Source of the DNA: Paludibacteraceae bacterium
Lineage (GTDB): Bacteria; Bacteroidota; Bacteroidia; Bacteroidales; Paludibacteraceae
Direction of reading: 5' to 3'
Length of the DNA: 64,000 bases
Assembly (NCBI GenBank): GCA_017478225.1
Contig: JAFVDX010000002.1
Coordinates: forward strand, 62,001-126,000
The notes beneath the pieces were generated by a model. It did not search any database. It was given only the letters and a program-made list of their open reading frames with translations, and was not told the DNA's origin. This document shows positions 27,668 through 35,826 of the stretch, piece after piece. The translations under genes were made by a program, and so were the position numbers. Numbering within the stretch: the first letter of the stretch is position 1; each line of letters starts with the position of its first letter.

Positions 27668-28211
27668 ACTCTTACATATAATTCATTCTTTCTTTTATTT
27701 GCCATTATATCTTTTTGTTAGAAAAAATATGCTTTTTCAAAAAGATATGATGCGATGGTCAGAATGGAAAGAAGCCCCTTATTTAGGCAGATATATGCAA
27801 TTTGTTTTTCTTATGACCGAATATAAAGAGTTCCGCAATATCTGTTATTTCCGTATGGGGAAGTTGCAGTATTTTGTTAGATGGATGTGCCCGCCATTAG
27901 ATAGCCTGTATATTCGCACCAAAGATATAGGTGGAGGCTTGCTCATTCAACATGGTTTTGCCACTATTATTCATGCAGAAAAGATAGGAAACAACTGTAA
28001 GATTTTTTAGCAAGTAACAATTGGCTATAATGGTGACAAACGACCAATAATTGGTGATAATGTGGAAATTTGTTGTGGAGCAAAAGTTATAGGGGGAGTT
28101 AATATAGGTAATAATGTTATTGTAGGAGCCCAGTCATTGGTAATCAAAGATGTAGAAGATAATGTGGTCGTTGGCGGAGTGCCGGCTAAGGTATTAAAGA
28201 CTAATAAGTGA
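27660..28211 (+). pseudogene. Serine acetyltransferase-like left-handed beta-helix protein, interrupted by TAG
   Basis: The frame reads 116 residues to KIGNNCKIF, then TAG at 28008-28010, then continues in the same frame with QVTIGYNG, GDNVEICCGAKVIGG, VNIGNNVIVGAQSLV and a terminal VGGVPAKVLKTNK. These are the hexapeptide repeats and GVPAK end of sugar O-acetyltransferases. Relatives read FQQVTIG at this point, so one CAG to TAG change explains the stop. Uninterrupted length would be 183 residues. Without read-through the product lacks most of the acyl-CoA binding helix. TAG is used as a normal stop elsewhere in the window. Confidence 0.8.
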
Positions 28212-28212
28212 T

Positions 28213-29622
28213 ATGCCTTTTCTAAATTTAAGTTTATCAGGTATAGGAGCATTGCTATTACAATTGTTTGTAATAGGCACTTTCATATACTTATTCATAA
28301 AGCATGAGAAAACTCCATTTAATTTTACCATGCTTTTGATATGGTATCCTCGTGTATTTGAGTATTATGGAAAAAATGCGCAAAATATATATAAGATAAT
28401 AGTATTAGCATTTGTACTATTAGTTTGCATCATGTATAGAGTATGGAGAACATATCAAAGACAAGATTCATGGTTTGTGTTGACATTTGTATTTTTTACA
28501 TTGCAATTTTTGCTGAGTTGTTTGTTTTATTCCAATGATTCATTTACTATAATATTCTCACAATTATCTCGTTATGTAGAATTATTTTTATTGTATTTCA
28601 TAATGAAATATGTAGTGTATCTATCTGATAACAAGGAAAAAACTTTAAAGTTGTTTTATGACATAATCTTAATGAATATAATTATATCAATTGTGAAATT
28701 TTTAATTTATAGGATTCAAATTGAGGGATTAGTGGGTACGCTTTGTGTTCAAGGTGGGGCATTAGGCACATCTTTGCCCATAGTTGGATTTTTAGTTTTG
28801 TGGCTGTATAGGAAGGGGCAATTCTCAATTAAGGATTGGATATTTGTTATAGGATTATTAATTATAGGTTTTACTTCTGCTAAGCGTGCTATTATATTTG
28901 TTTTGCCAGTAGTAGTAATGCTATTCATGACATACGCTAAAGGCATTCAAATCAACAAATATCTTGGGTTAGGAATATTAGCCGTACCCATATTATTCTA
29001 TTTTGGGGTAAGATTAACTCCAACGCTTAATCCCGATAATAAGGTATGGGGAACATTCGATTGGGAATTTGCCTTCGATTATGCCGAACACTATCAGTTT
29101 GGAGAAGAAGGTATGGAAGGACAAACAGAAATACTACAACAAGAACAACAAATCAATTATGCAGCAGGAGCCTATACTGTTGGTAGTGAAAAAATCGAGG
29201 CTGAAGGACGAGGTGGTGCTACGATTGCACTTCTAAAACTGATTTTCGGTCCGCAAAAACTAACAGAACAAGACCTCTGGGGTATAGGTTTCAAAAATAT
29301 GTATGGAGTAGATTATGATGAATTTGATAAGTTGCCATTAACTATTCATATCAATCACAAAGGTTCTGCAACCGGTCTTTTTCAAACTTATGTTACAACA
29401 GGAGTATTAGGTATATTAGTAACAATCTTTTTTTGTTTTCTTCCTTTCTTTTTCATAAAAAACATGAGGTTAAGAATAATTCTATTAGGTATTGTCTTTT
29501 GGGAGTATTTTTTATATACAGGAATGATTTTCAGAACACCTGCTCTTATGGCAACTATATTATTCTTTATTGAATACATTAATTATTACATAAATATGCA
29601 AACAAAATATAGCAGGCTTTGA
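28213..29622 (+). CDS. Wzy-like O-antigen/capsule polymerase or ligase
   Basis: A 469-residue integral membrane protein with ten or more hydrophobic helices. A large hydrophilic loop at about residues 270-390 (GEEGMEGQTEILQQEQQ) is the layout of Wzy polymerases and WaaL ligases. FTSAKRAIIFVLPVVVM resembles the conserved Arg-bearing helix. It joins or ligates repeat units at the periplasmic face. It starts 1 bp after the acetyltransferase frame. No flippase (Wzx) gene was found in the window. Confidence 0.75.
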   Translation: MPFLNLSLSGIGALLLQLFVIGTFIYLFIKHEKTPFNFTMLLIWYPRVFEYYGKNAQNIYKIIVLAFVLLVCIMYRVWRTYQRQDSWFVLTFVFFTLQFLLSCLFYSNDSFTIIFSQLSRYVELFLLYFIMKYVVYLSDNKEKTLKLFYDIILMNIIISIVKFLIYRIQIEGLVGTLCVQGGALGTSLPIVGFLVLWLYRKGQFSIKDWIFVIGLLIIGFTSAKRAIIFVLPVVVMLFMTYAKGIQINKYLGLGILAVPILFYFGVRLTPTLNPDNKVWGTFDWEFAFDYAEHYQFGEEGMEGQTEILQQEQQINYAAGAYTVGSEKIEAEGRGGATIALLKLIFGPQKLTEQDLWGIGFKNMYGVDYDEFDKLPLTIHINHKGSATGLFQTYVTTGVLGILVTIFFCFLPFFFIKNMRLRIILLGIVFWEYFLYTGMIFRTPALMATILFFIEYINYYINMQTKYSRL

Positions 29623-29623
29623 A

Positions 29624-30601
29624 ATGACACTCTCAGTTATCATACCAGTTTATAATGTAAAACACTATCTGCAATCTTGTATAGATAGTGTACTTATGCA
29701 GACTTATTCAGATATGCAAATAATTCTCGTTGACGATGGTAGTACAGATGGTTCAGCCAAACTCTGTGATGAAATCAAAAAACGAGATAGTAGAATTTGT
29801 GTTATTCATAAAACTAATGGCGGATTGAGCGATGCACGCAACGCAGGACTTCGTCAAGCCCAAGGAGAATATGTAGTATTCCTCGATGCTGATGATGTAT
29901 GGCTTCAAAAAAATGGAATAGAAAAAATGGTAGATTGCCTAAATCATAAACCAACAGATTTATTGTTATTTAAGAGGGTTGATTTATATCCAAGCCATAA
30001 AACTTATGAAAAAGATTATGACGCACAATATATAAATACACATACTGTTCAGCAAGTGTTTGAAAATCTTGTATTAACGCAAAGATTTAATATGAGTGCT
30101 TGTTTCCAACTTGTAAGTAAAGAATTTTTGATTAAAAACGATTTGTGGTTTCCTATAGGGATGCTAAGTGAAGATGTAGATTGGAGTCTCAGACTTTGGC
30201 AAAAAGTCAAATCCGTACAGGCATTGAATATTGACATGTATGGTTATCAACATCGTCAAGGAAGCATTACAACAACTTATTCTATTAAAAATCTTGAGTG
30301 CTATGATGTAATGTTTCAAATCTGGAGCGATAATATAAATAAAAAGGAATATACTAATAAAAAGGCGATAGGTGCATATTTGGCAAATTTATATGTAAGT
30401 TGCATATATGCATATAAATTGATTGATCCTCAGCAAAGAAATAAGGCTCGTGAAATAATACATCGAAATGTTGATTTATTGAATTATGCTAATGCCCCTA
30501 AAGCCATAAGAGCAAAAAAACTGTATAATTATTGCGGCGAATGGGGAATGTGCTTCTTATTAAGTTCTTATGCCGCGCTAAAGCGTTTAATCAAAAAATG
30601 A
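29624..30601 (+). CDS. Family 2 glycosyltransferase
   Basis: 325 residues. LSVIIPVYNVKHYLQSCI, VDDGSTDGS at 36-44, GGLSDARNAG and FLDADDVW at 86-93 are textbook GT2/EpsH-like motifs; MLSEDVDWSLRLW near 180 supplies the ED catalytic pair. It starts 1 bp after the polymerase stop and overlaps the next start by 4 bp. Confidence 0.88.
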   Translation: MTLSVIIPVYNVKHYLQSCIDSVLMQTYSDMQIILVDDGSTDGSAKLCDEIKKRDSRICVIHKTNGGLSDARNAGLRQAQGEYVVFLDADDVWLQKNGIEKMVDCLNHKPTDLLLFKRVDLYPSHKTYEKDYDAQYINTHTVQQVFENLVLTQRFNMSACFQLVSKEFLIKNDLWFPIGMLSEDVDWSLRLWQKVKSVQALNIDMYGYQHRQGSITTTYSIKNLECYDVMFQIWSDNINKKEYTNKKAIGAYLANLYVSCIYAYKLIDPQQRNKAREIIHRNVDLLNYANAPKAIRAKKLYNYCGEWGMCFLLSSYAALKRLIKK

Positions 30602-31527
30602 AAGTCCTCTTTGTAGCATCATATAACAAAGGTTTCTTCTCACCTTTTATCGTTGAGCAAGCACAGGCTTTGGAGAAAGCAGGTTACCAAGTGCAATTCT
30701 ATGGCGTCGTTGGACATGGAATCATCGGATACCTACAACTGCTAAAAGACCTTAAACTGAAAATCAAACAGTTCCAACCCGACATAATTCATGCTCACTA
30801 CGGACTATGCGGACTGCTTGCATGTCTTCAACGACAAAGGCCAGTGGTAGTTACCTTCCATGGCTCCGATATCAACCAATCAAATGTGTTCAGATACTCT
30901 AAACTCGCCATGCATCTTGACAAATGGAACATATTTGTCTCTGAGGCGAATATGAAAAAAGCAGGACTGAAACATAAATGCTCACTTATCCCATGCGGCA
31001 TTGACCTCACTGACTTGCAACTCACAACACGCTCACAAGCACGAGAAAAACTTAATATCAAAAAAGACAATAAGTTAGTCCTTTTCTCAGGTGCTTTTGA
31101 TAATAAAGTCAAAAACTCACCTTTAGCATTTCAAACTATCAACTTATTGGGCGAATCGGTCGAGTTAAAAGAACTCAAAGGATATAATCGCGAACAAGTA
31201 ACGCTGCTTATGTGCGCTGCTGACGCCTTACTAATGACCTCTTTTATCGAAGGCTCGCCACAAGTAGTCAAAGAAGCAATGGCTTGCAGCTGTCCCATCG
31301 TCAGCGTCGATGTCGGAGATGTAAAGGAAAGAATAAATGGGGTAGAACACTGCTATATCGCTCATAATCACGATGCACAAGAACTCGCTGATTTGCTGAA
31401 AAATGTACTATCAGCACCTAAACGAACCAATGGCCGCGACAAAATTATTGCAGACGGCTTAGATAATGTGACAGTATCTGAAAAGATTATCAATATCTAC
31501 AAAACAATCACCAATGTCAATTGTTGA
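30598..31527 (+). CDS. Family 4 glycosyltransferase
   Basis: 309 residues from the ATG at 30598, which overlaps the previous TGA (ATGA); an earlier in-frame ATG at 30532 lies inside the previous gene. HAHYGLCGLLACL, VVTFHGSDINQ, LIPCGIDLTDL and SFIEGSPQVVKEAMACSCPI are GT-B family 4 motifs, the last holding the EGSP variant of the nucleotide-sugar binding Glu motif. It is the last gene of the polysaccharide locus. Codon use is richer in C than in its neighbours. Confidence 0.85.
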   Translation: MKVLFVASYNKGFFSPFIVEQAQALEKAGYQVQFYGVVGHGIIGYLQLLKDLKLKIKQFQPDIIHAHYGLCGLLACLQRQRPVVVTFHGSDINQSNVFRYSKLAMHLDKWNIFVSEANMKKAGLKHKCSLIPCGIDLTDLQLTTRSQAREKLNIKKDNKLVLFSGAFDNKVKNSPLAFQTINLLGESVELKELKGYNREQVTLLMCAADALLMTSFIEGSPQVVKEAMACSCPIVSVDVGDVKERINGVEHCYIAHNHDAQELADLLKNVLSAPKRTNGRDKIIADGLDNVTVSEKIINIYKTITNVNC

Positions 31528-31597
31528 ACATTTATAATTGTCCCATTTGCTTGATTTGGTTAATTTCGTAATATTCGCTAATAACATCTAAATTACA

Positions 31598-31752
31598 AAA
31601 CTTTCCCACATAAGAGATAATGAGATTAAATTTTGCGTAATTTTGGATAATTTTTGACAACTTAAAAATAGAGAAAAACGCAGTTTTTCGTTAAATTAGT
31701 TTAATTCGTAGATTTCTATATAATTTGTGGATAAGCCGATGTGGGAAACTTT
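31598..31752 (+). repeat. MITE-like element, copy 1
   Basis: About 155 bp. It begins CTTTCCCACATAAGAGATAA and ends GATGTGGGAAACTTT, giving inverted ends that share TTTCCCACAT, and carries the internal AAACGCAGTTTTTCGTTAAA and TAATTTTGG segments. The same arrangement occurs at 57.3, 59.2 and 60.8 kb. Confidence 0.7.
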
Positions 31753-31903
31753 ACTAAATTATAATTCGCAGATAAAATAGTAGAGTAGAGCCAATGTGCA
31801 CTATTAGGCTCTGCAACATCAATTTATAAGTTCATCAGTTAAATCACATATTATAATTCCCGCACGCTACATTTATCGAGAATAAGATATTTGTGAACTC
31901 TAA

Positions 31904-31941
31904 CCCGAAAATTTGCAAATTTGCAATTCTCGGGATTTTTT
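31904..31941 (+). terminator. Rho-independent terminator-like hairpin
   Basis: CCCGA pairs with TCGGG and the AT-rich inner arms AATTTGC and GCAAATT continue the stem; six Ts follow. It lies about 380 bp after the last polysaccharide gene, so it may end that transcript or an unannotated small RNA. Confidence 0.6.
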
Positions 31942-32043
31942 GTTTCTACACTCATAAATCTAAAAATTCGACTTACCCCAAAACTTTTATCTCAGGTAGG
32001 GTATTAGTACTATGTCTAATCGTAGTAGAATAGGGTGGTTTAT

Positions 32044-32166
32044 TTCACAAAACTCAAGTAAAGAAATGTTAAATTCACAATATACCACACAAGGTAATTC
32101 ACAGATGTACACGATCCGCAACGATGTATGATATAGAATTGTGAATAGTGTGAATTAACATTCACA
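32044..32166. promoter_or_regulatory. Cluster of TTCACA/TGTGAA sites with an 18-bp palindrome
   Basis: TTCACA at 32044, 32074, 32098 and 32161 and TGTGAA at 32140 and 32149; the last two of these form TGTGAATTAACATTCACA (32149-32166). Another TTCACA lies at 32535, between the promoter and start of the XRE gene. It looks like a multi-site operator. The rest of 31755-32480 shows no convincing gene. Confidence 0.5.
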
Positions 32167-32480
32167 ACCTTTGTGTCATTTCAACAATAATCAAAATAAA
32201 CAATCTAATATCATAACTAACTTATTATATATAAGCAGTTATGAAATATCTATAAAGTGCTACTTGTTAAATTCGGCGTCTTTTTGAGTTGTGGCTATGT
32301 AACTTAAATAATTAAATAAAAATAAATCCATAACTTGCATATATCAGTTAGTTATATTAAAAATATAAAGTTCTAATTATTGTCTATTTAACATCTGGCT
32401 TGAATCATTCTCTATTTATGGCTAAATTCTTACTTTTCATTTGAAAATATAGTACAATTTATTATTATTCATATTTGTGA

Positions 32481-32512
32481 TTTGTATATGTGAAAAAGTT
32501 TTCGTAATTTTG
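32481..32512 (+). promoter_or_regulatory. Promoter of the XRE regulator
   Basis: -33 TTTG at 32481-32484, 20-bp spacer, -7 TAATTTTG at 32505-32512; the ATG follows at 32556. Confidence 0.75.
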
Positions 32513-32555
32513 CAATCAAATTGAGTCGATATTATTCACAAATGACAATATCTTT

Positions 32556-32969
32556 ATGAACGAAAAGGAAAGAATAGAACAGTTGATGAATGCCGAGCAA
32601 ATGAACGCTAAGCAGTTCGCTCAAGAAGTTGGAATTCAGGCAGGTACATTGTCCAATATCGTTAATGAACGCAATAAGCCAAGTCTGGAAGTCCTGCAAA
32701 AGATATTAAATCGCTTCCGCATGGTGTCTTCAGATTGGCTTTTTCTTGGGATAGGTCCGATGTATCGTCAAAAAAACGATTCTCAGCAAGTCTTATTTGA
32801 CATGAAGCCTGCCGAAGATACACTAAATCTACCTAAAACAGAGCAAGTTACAGATATATACATGAAAAATAATCCTGCTCCTCAAATTAATGAAAAGCAG
32901 GTTAAAAAAATTCAGAAAATAACCATCTTCTACGATGACGGTACTTTTCAGGAAATTATCAATTCTTGA
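32556..32969 (+). CDS. XRE-family helix-turn-helix regulator
   Basis: 137 residues. The HTH_3 domain is at about 5-65 with QFAQEVGIQAGTLSNIVNER as the helix-turn-helix, followed by LQKILNRFRMVSSDWLFLG, a segment common to Bacteroidota XRE proteins. The C-terminal half is polar and unassigned. Repeated TTCACA sites around its promoter suggest autoregulation, not shown. The 3' end overlaps folA tail to tail by 11 bp. Confidence 0.8.
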   Translation: MNEKERIEQLMNAEQMNAKQFAQEVGIQAGTLSNIVNERNKPSLEVLQKILNRFRMVSSDWLFLGIGPMYRQKNDSQQVLFDMKPAEDTLNLPKTEQVTDIYMKNNPAPQINEKQVKKIQKITIFYDDGTFQEIINS

Positions 32970-33474
32970 TTATTATAAATTCTTTTTTTCTTTCATATTC
33001 AGCAAAAGAATAATCGTAAGGATTCTTCTCGTCTGCCTGATGATGCTCTATTGCAGATAGTTGCCATTCATTTGAATTTATCTCTGGAAAGAATGTATCT
33101 GCGTCATCCCACACATTATGAATATGTGTTATATATAGTTTGTCGGCAATCGGCATAAATTGCTTATATACCATGCCGCCTCCAATTATGAAATTCTCTT
33201 TTTTCTCGTCTGCAAGCCTTGCTGCATCCTCTATTGAATACGCAGCCTCAGCCCCCTCAAACTGTTCGCCCGTGATGTCGGTTATTACTATATTTCGCCT
33301 ATTGGGCAGCGGATGCTTAGGAAGTGAAAAAAATGTCCGCTTGCCCATAATCACTGTCGAACCGCTCGTAATCTCTTTAAAATGCCGTAAATCGTTGGGA
33401 AGATGACAAAGCAACTCACCTTTCCTACCAATTGCATTATTCTTATCTGCTATCGCTACTATTATTGAAATCAT
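32959..33474 (-). CDS. folA: Dihydrofolate reductase
   Basis: 171 residues. [20 protein letters not shown] at the N-terminus, [12 protein letters not shown] with the substrate Asp, [20 protein letters not shown] and [13 protein letters not shown] for NADPH binding match bacterial DHFR. It reduces dihydrofolate produced by thymidylate synthase. The start overlaps the thyA stop by 4 bp (ATGA), so the two are translationally coupled. Confidence 0.95.
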   Translation of the reverse strand: MISIIVAIADKNNAIGRKGELLCHLPNDLRHFKEITSGSTVIMGKRTFFSLPKHPLPNRRNIVITDITGEQFEGAEAAYSIEDAARLADEKKENFIIGGGMVYKQFMPIADKLYITHIHNVWDDADTFFPEINSNEWQLSAIEHHQADEKNPYDYSFAEYERKKEFIIIKN

Positions 33475-34265
33475 ACTGCTACTACTCCTGCTATATGTGG
33501 ATAAGGATTATAATCAATAAGTTCAAAATCTTCATATTTAAAACTGAATATATCTTTCACATCCGGATTTATAATCATTTTAGGCAAAGGTCTTGGTTCG
33601 CGCGTCAGTTGCAAATTCACTTGCTCCAAATGGTTCAAGTAGATATGTGCATCGCCAAAGGTATGGACAAACTCACCAGCCCTCAAGCCCGTTACTTGAG
33701 CCATCATCTGCAATAACAGCGCGTATGAGGCAATGTTAAATGGCACACCAAGGAATATATCTGCACTACGCTGATACAATTGCAAACTTAATTTTCCATT
33801 CGCCACATAGAACTGAAACAATGTGTGGCATGGTGGAAGAGCCATCTTATTTACCTCTGCCACATTCCATGCACTTACTATCAAGCGTCTTGAGTCCGGA
33901 TTCGTCTTTATCTGGTCCACAAGCAATTGTATCTGGTCTATCGAGCCTCCATTATAGTCTGGCCAACTGCGCCATTGATGCCCATAAACTGGCCCTAATT
34001 CTCCATTCTCATCCGCCCACTCGTTCCATATCCTTACACCATGTTCCTGAAGCCAATGAACATTCGTATTACCCTGCAAAAACCAAAGCAATTCGTATAT
34101 AATACTTTTCAAATGAAGTTTCTTGGTGGTTAACAGAGGAAAACCGTCTGACAAGTCAAAACGCATTTGATGGCCAAAAACTGATAGCGTTCCTGTACCC
34201 GTACGGTCATCTTTCCTCACACCTTCTTCAAGCACACGCCTGCATAAATCAAGATATTGTTTCAT
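33471..34265 (-). CDS. thyA: Thymidylate synthase
   Basis: 264 residues from the ATG at 34265; the open frame extends to 34424 but the enzyme begins [15 protein letters not shown], and an upstream -7-like TAATTTTG (minus strand, 34308-34315) supports this start. [13 protein letters not shown] and the catalytic Cys146 in LPPCHTLFQ match the family, and length and Cys number equal those of the E. coli enzyme. It converts dUMP to dTMP and is paired with folA. Confidence 0.96.
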   Translation of the reverse strand: MKQYLDLCRRVLEEGVRKDDRTGTGTLSVFGHQMRFDLSDGFPLLTTKKLHLKSIIYELLWFLQGNTNVHWLQEHGVRIWNEWADENGELGPVYGHQWRSWPDYNGGSIDQIQLLVDQIKTNPDSRRLIVSAWNVAEVNKMALPPCHTLFQFYVANGKLSLQLYQRSADIFLGVPFNIASYALLLQMMAQVTGLRAGEFVHTFGDAHIYLNHLEQVNLQLTREPRPLPKMIINPDVKDIFSFKYEDFELIDYNPYPHIAGVVAV

Positions 34266-34374
34266 TACACAAGATGTTGTTTCATTGCACATTTTTCTTT
34301 TCGCCCGCAAAATTACAAAAAAACTTTCATATATCATACCTTTTTTATATCTTTGCAGCCAAATATTAGGACAA

Positions 34375-34410
34375 TCTAGTCTATATAGTCTATCTAGTCC
34401 CTCTAGAATA
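34375..34410 (+). repeat. 9-bp-period array
   Basis: Four consecutive 9-mers of the type TCTAGTCTA between the divergent thyA and atpE genes. Confidence 0.7.
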
Positions 34411-34432
34411 ACATCTAAAAACAAACATAAAT

Positions 34433-35020
34433 ATGAATACTCTTCAAGAACTAACCGACAAGATCTATGCTGAAGGCGTAGAAAAAGGTAAAGAACAGGC
34501 TGAGGCTATCGTTTCACAAGCAGAGCAAAAAGCAGCGCAAATCGTTGCTCAAGCACAAAAAGCAGCACAAGAGCAACTCGCTGACGCTGAGGCTAAAGCG
34601 GCTGAATTAGACAAAAATACTCGATCAGAACTTCGACTCTTCGCTCAGCAATCGGTTAACGCTATAAAAACCGAAATCGCTAATATCCTCAGCGATAAAA
34701 TCGCATCTGATAGCGTCAAGGCCGCTACTGCCGACCCTAAATTTATGCAGAAAATAATTGCTGATTTAGCCGCCCAACTCGCTAAAACAAGTGAGGTGGT
34801 CATTGAAACAAAAGACGCTGAAGCACTCAATAAGTATTTCGCTGCCAATGCTAAAGATTTGCTCAACAAAGGTATTGAAATCAAACAAGTAAAAGGTATT
34901 AAGACCGACTTCACTATCTCACCTAAAAATGGTGGTTACAAACTCGCCTTCGGTGACGACGAATTTATTGATTATTTCAAACAATATCTCCGTCCGCAAC
35001 TTATTGAATTGCTCTTTTAA
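34433..35020 (+). CDS. atpE: V-type ATP synthase subunit E
   Basis: 195 residues. The N-terminal half is a long Ala/Gln/Glu-rich helix (about 1-80) that forms the peripheral stalk coiled coil; the C-terminal half, ending [20 protein letters not shown], is the globular part that caps subunits A and B. It is the first gene of Bacteroidota V-ATPase operons. Only the DUF2764 gene follows here; subunits A, B, D, I and K are absent from the window. Confidence 0.85.
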   Translation: MNTLQELTDKIYAEGVEKGKEQAEAIVSQAEQKAAQIVAQAQKAAQEQLADAEAKAAELDKNTRSELRLFAQQSVNAIKTEIANILSDKIASDSVKAATADPKFMQKIIADLAAQLAKTSEVVIETKDAEALNKYFAANAKDLLNKGIEIKQVKGIKTDFTISPKNGGYKLAFGDDEFIDYFKQYLRPQLIELLF

Positions 35021-35053
35021 TTGTCTTCCTCTCTTTTTATTCCTTCTTATAAT

Positions 35054-35749
35054 ATGGGATACGAATATCTTATAGCAGGCTTAGAGGATATTGCTCTCGG
35101 ACAAAAACCTAAGTTTTCCTTACAGCAATTGATTGATTTGCTTCATGAGCAACTCACTGAATCAGATTTCAACCTCATTCTCTTGCTGCAAAAAACTAAC
35201 AACGACCCTTCATTAATACAACTCTTTCAAGAAGATAGTGTTCAAGATCGTTTCCACGAGACTACGCTTTCTGAAAATGATTTTCGCACCCAACTGTTGT
35301 ACGAAGAGGGGTGTAAATCTAAAAACAAGTTCGTTCGCGAGTGGTTCGAGTTTAATCTTAACCTCAATAATGTGCTCGCAGCAGCAATTTGTCAGAAACA
35401 TAAATTTGATATTGACAAAGTGATTGTGGGTAATAATGAAGTGGCGCAAACGCTGCGTAAAAATGGGGTGGGGAAAAACTCCAATTTGGCTGTATTGTTG
35501 CCCGAACTCAAAGAAATTATTGCACTAACTGATATAGATGATCTCTTACAACGAGAAAAACATATCGATGCTCTTCGTTGGCAATGGATAGAAGATAATG
35601 CTTTGTTTAATTATTTCGACACACAAGCCGTGATTGCATATTACCTTAAGGCTACTATTTTACACCGATGGGATGAACTCAGTAAGGAAAAAGGCGAAGA
35701 AGTGTTCCGAAATCTTATCAATGATATGAAGAAGGACATTAAGTTCTAA
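35054..35749 (+). CDS. DUF2764 family protein, V-ATPase associated
   Basis: 231 residues from the ATG at 35054 (MGYEYLIAGLEDI, the typical family start; a TTG at 35021 would add 11 residues). DUF2764 genes sit second in Bacteroidota V-ATPase operons, and the protein is helical with a C-subunit-like flavour (LRWQWIEDNALFNYFDTQAVIAYYLKA). The gene context supports a role in V-ATPase assembly or as a stalk component; function unproven. It ends just before a 9-bp repeat array, where the A subunit gene would be expected. Confidence 0.75.
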   Translation: MGYEYLIAGLEDIALGQKPKFSLQQLIDLLHEQLTESDFNLILLLQKTNNDPSLIQLFQEDSVQDRFHETTLSENDFRTQLLYEEGCKSKNKFVREWFEFNLNLNNVLAAAICQKHKFDIDKVIVGNNEVAQTLRKNGVGKNSNLAVLLPELKEIIALTDIDDLLQREKHIDALRWQWIEDNALFNYFDTQAVIAYYLKATILHRWDELSKEKGEEVFRNLINDMKKDIKF

Positions 35750-35750
35750 C

Positions 35751-35824
35751 TATTCTAAATCATCTAAGTTAGCGTAGCGGTCTAAGTCATCTAAGTTAGC
35801 GCAGCGGTCTAAATCCTCTAAAAT
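35751..35824 (+). repeat. 9/27-bp-period array
   Basis: Two nearly identical 27-bp units (35761-35787 and 35788-35814), each three 9-mers including AGCG(T/C)AGCG, with partial units on both sides. It fills the whole gap between DUF2764 and the methyltransferase. Confidence 0.8.
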
Positions 35825-35826
35825 AT

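Noticed and set aside
27660..28211. The in-frame TAG could mean that TAG codes for Gln in this organism
   Set aside because: TAG ends other intact genes here, e.g. at 16061-16063 and 36739-36741, so a single nonsense mutation is the simpler reading.
32013..32069. Short ATG frame in the gap before the XRE gene
   Set aside because: It stops after about 19 codons and has no promoter or conserved pattern.
33740..34102. 120-codon plus-strand frame opposite thyA
   Set aside because: Antisense shadow of a fully conserved thymidylate synthase.
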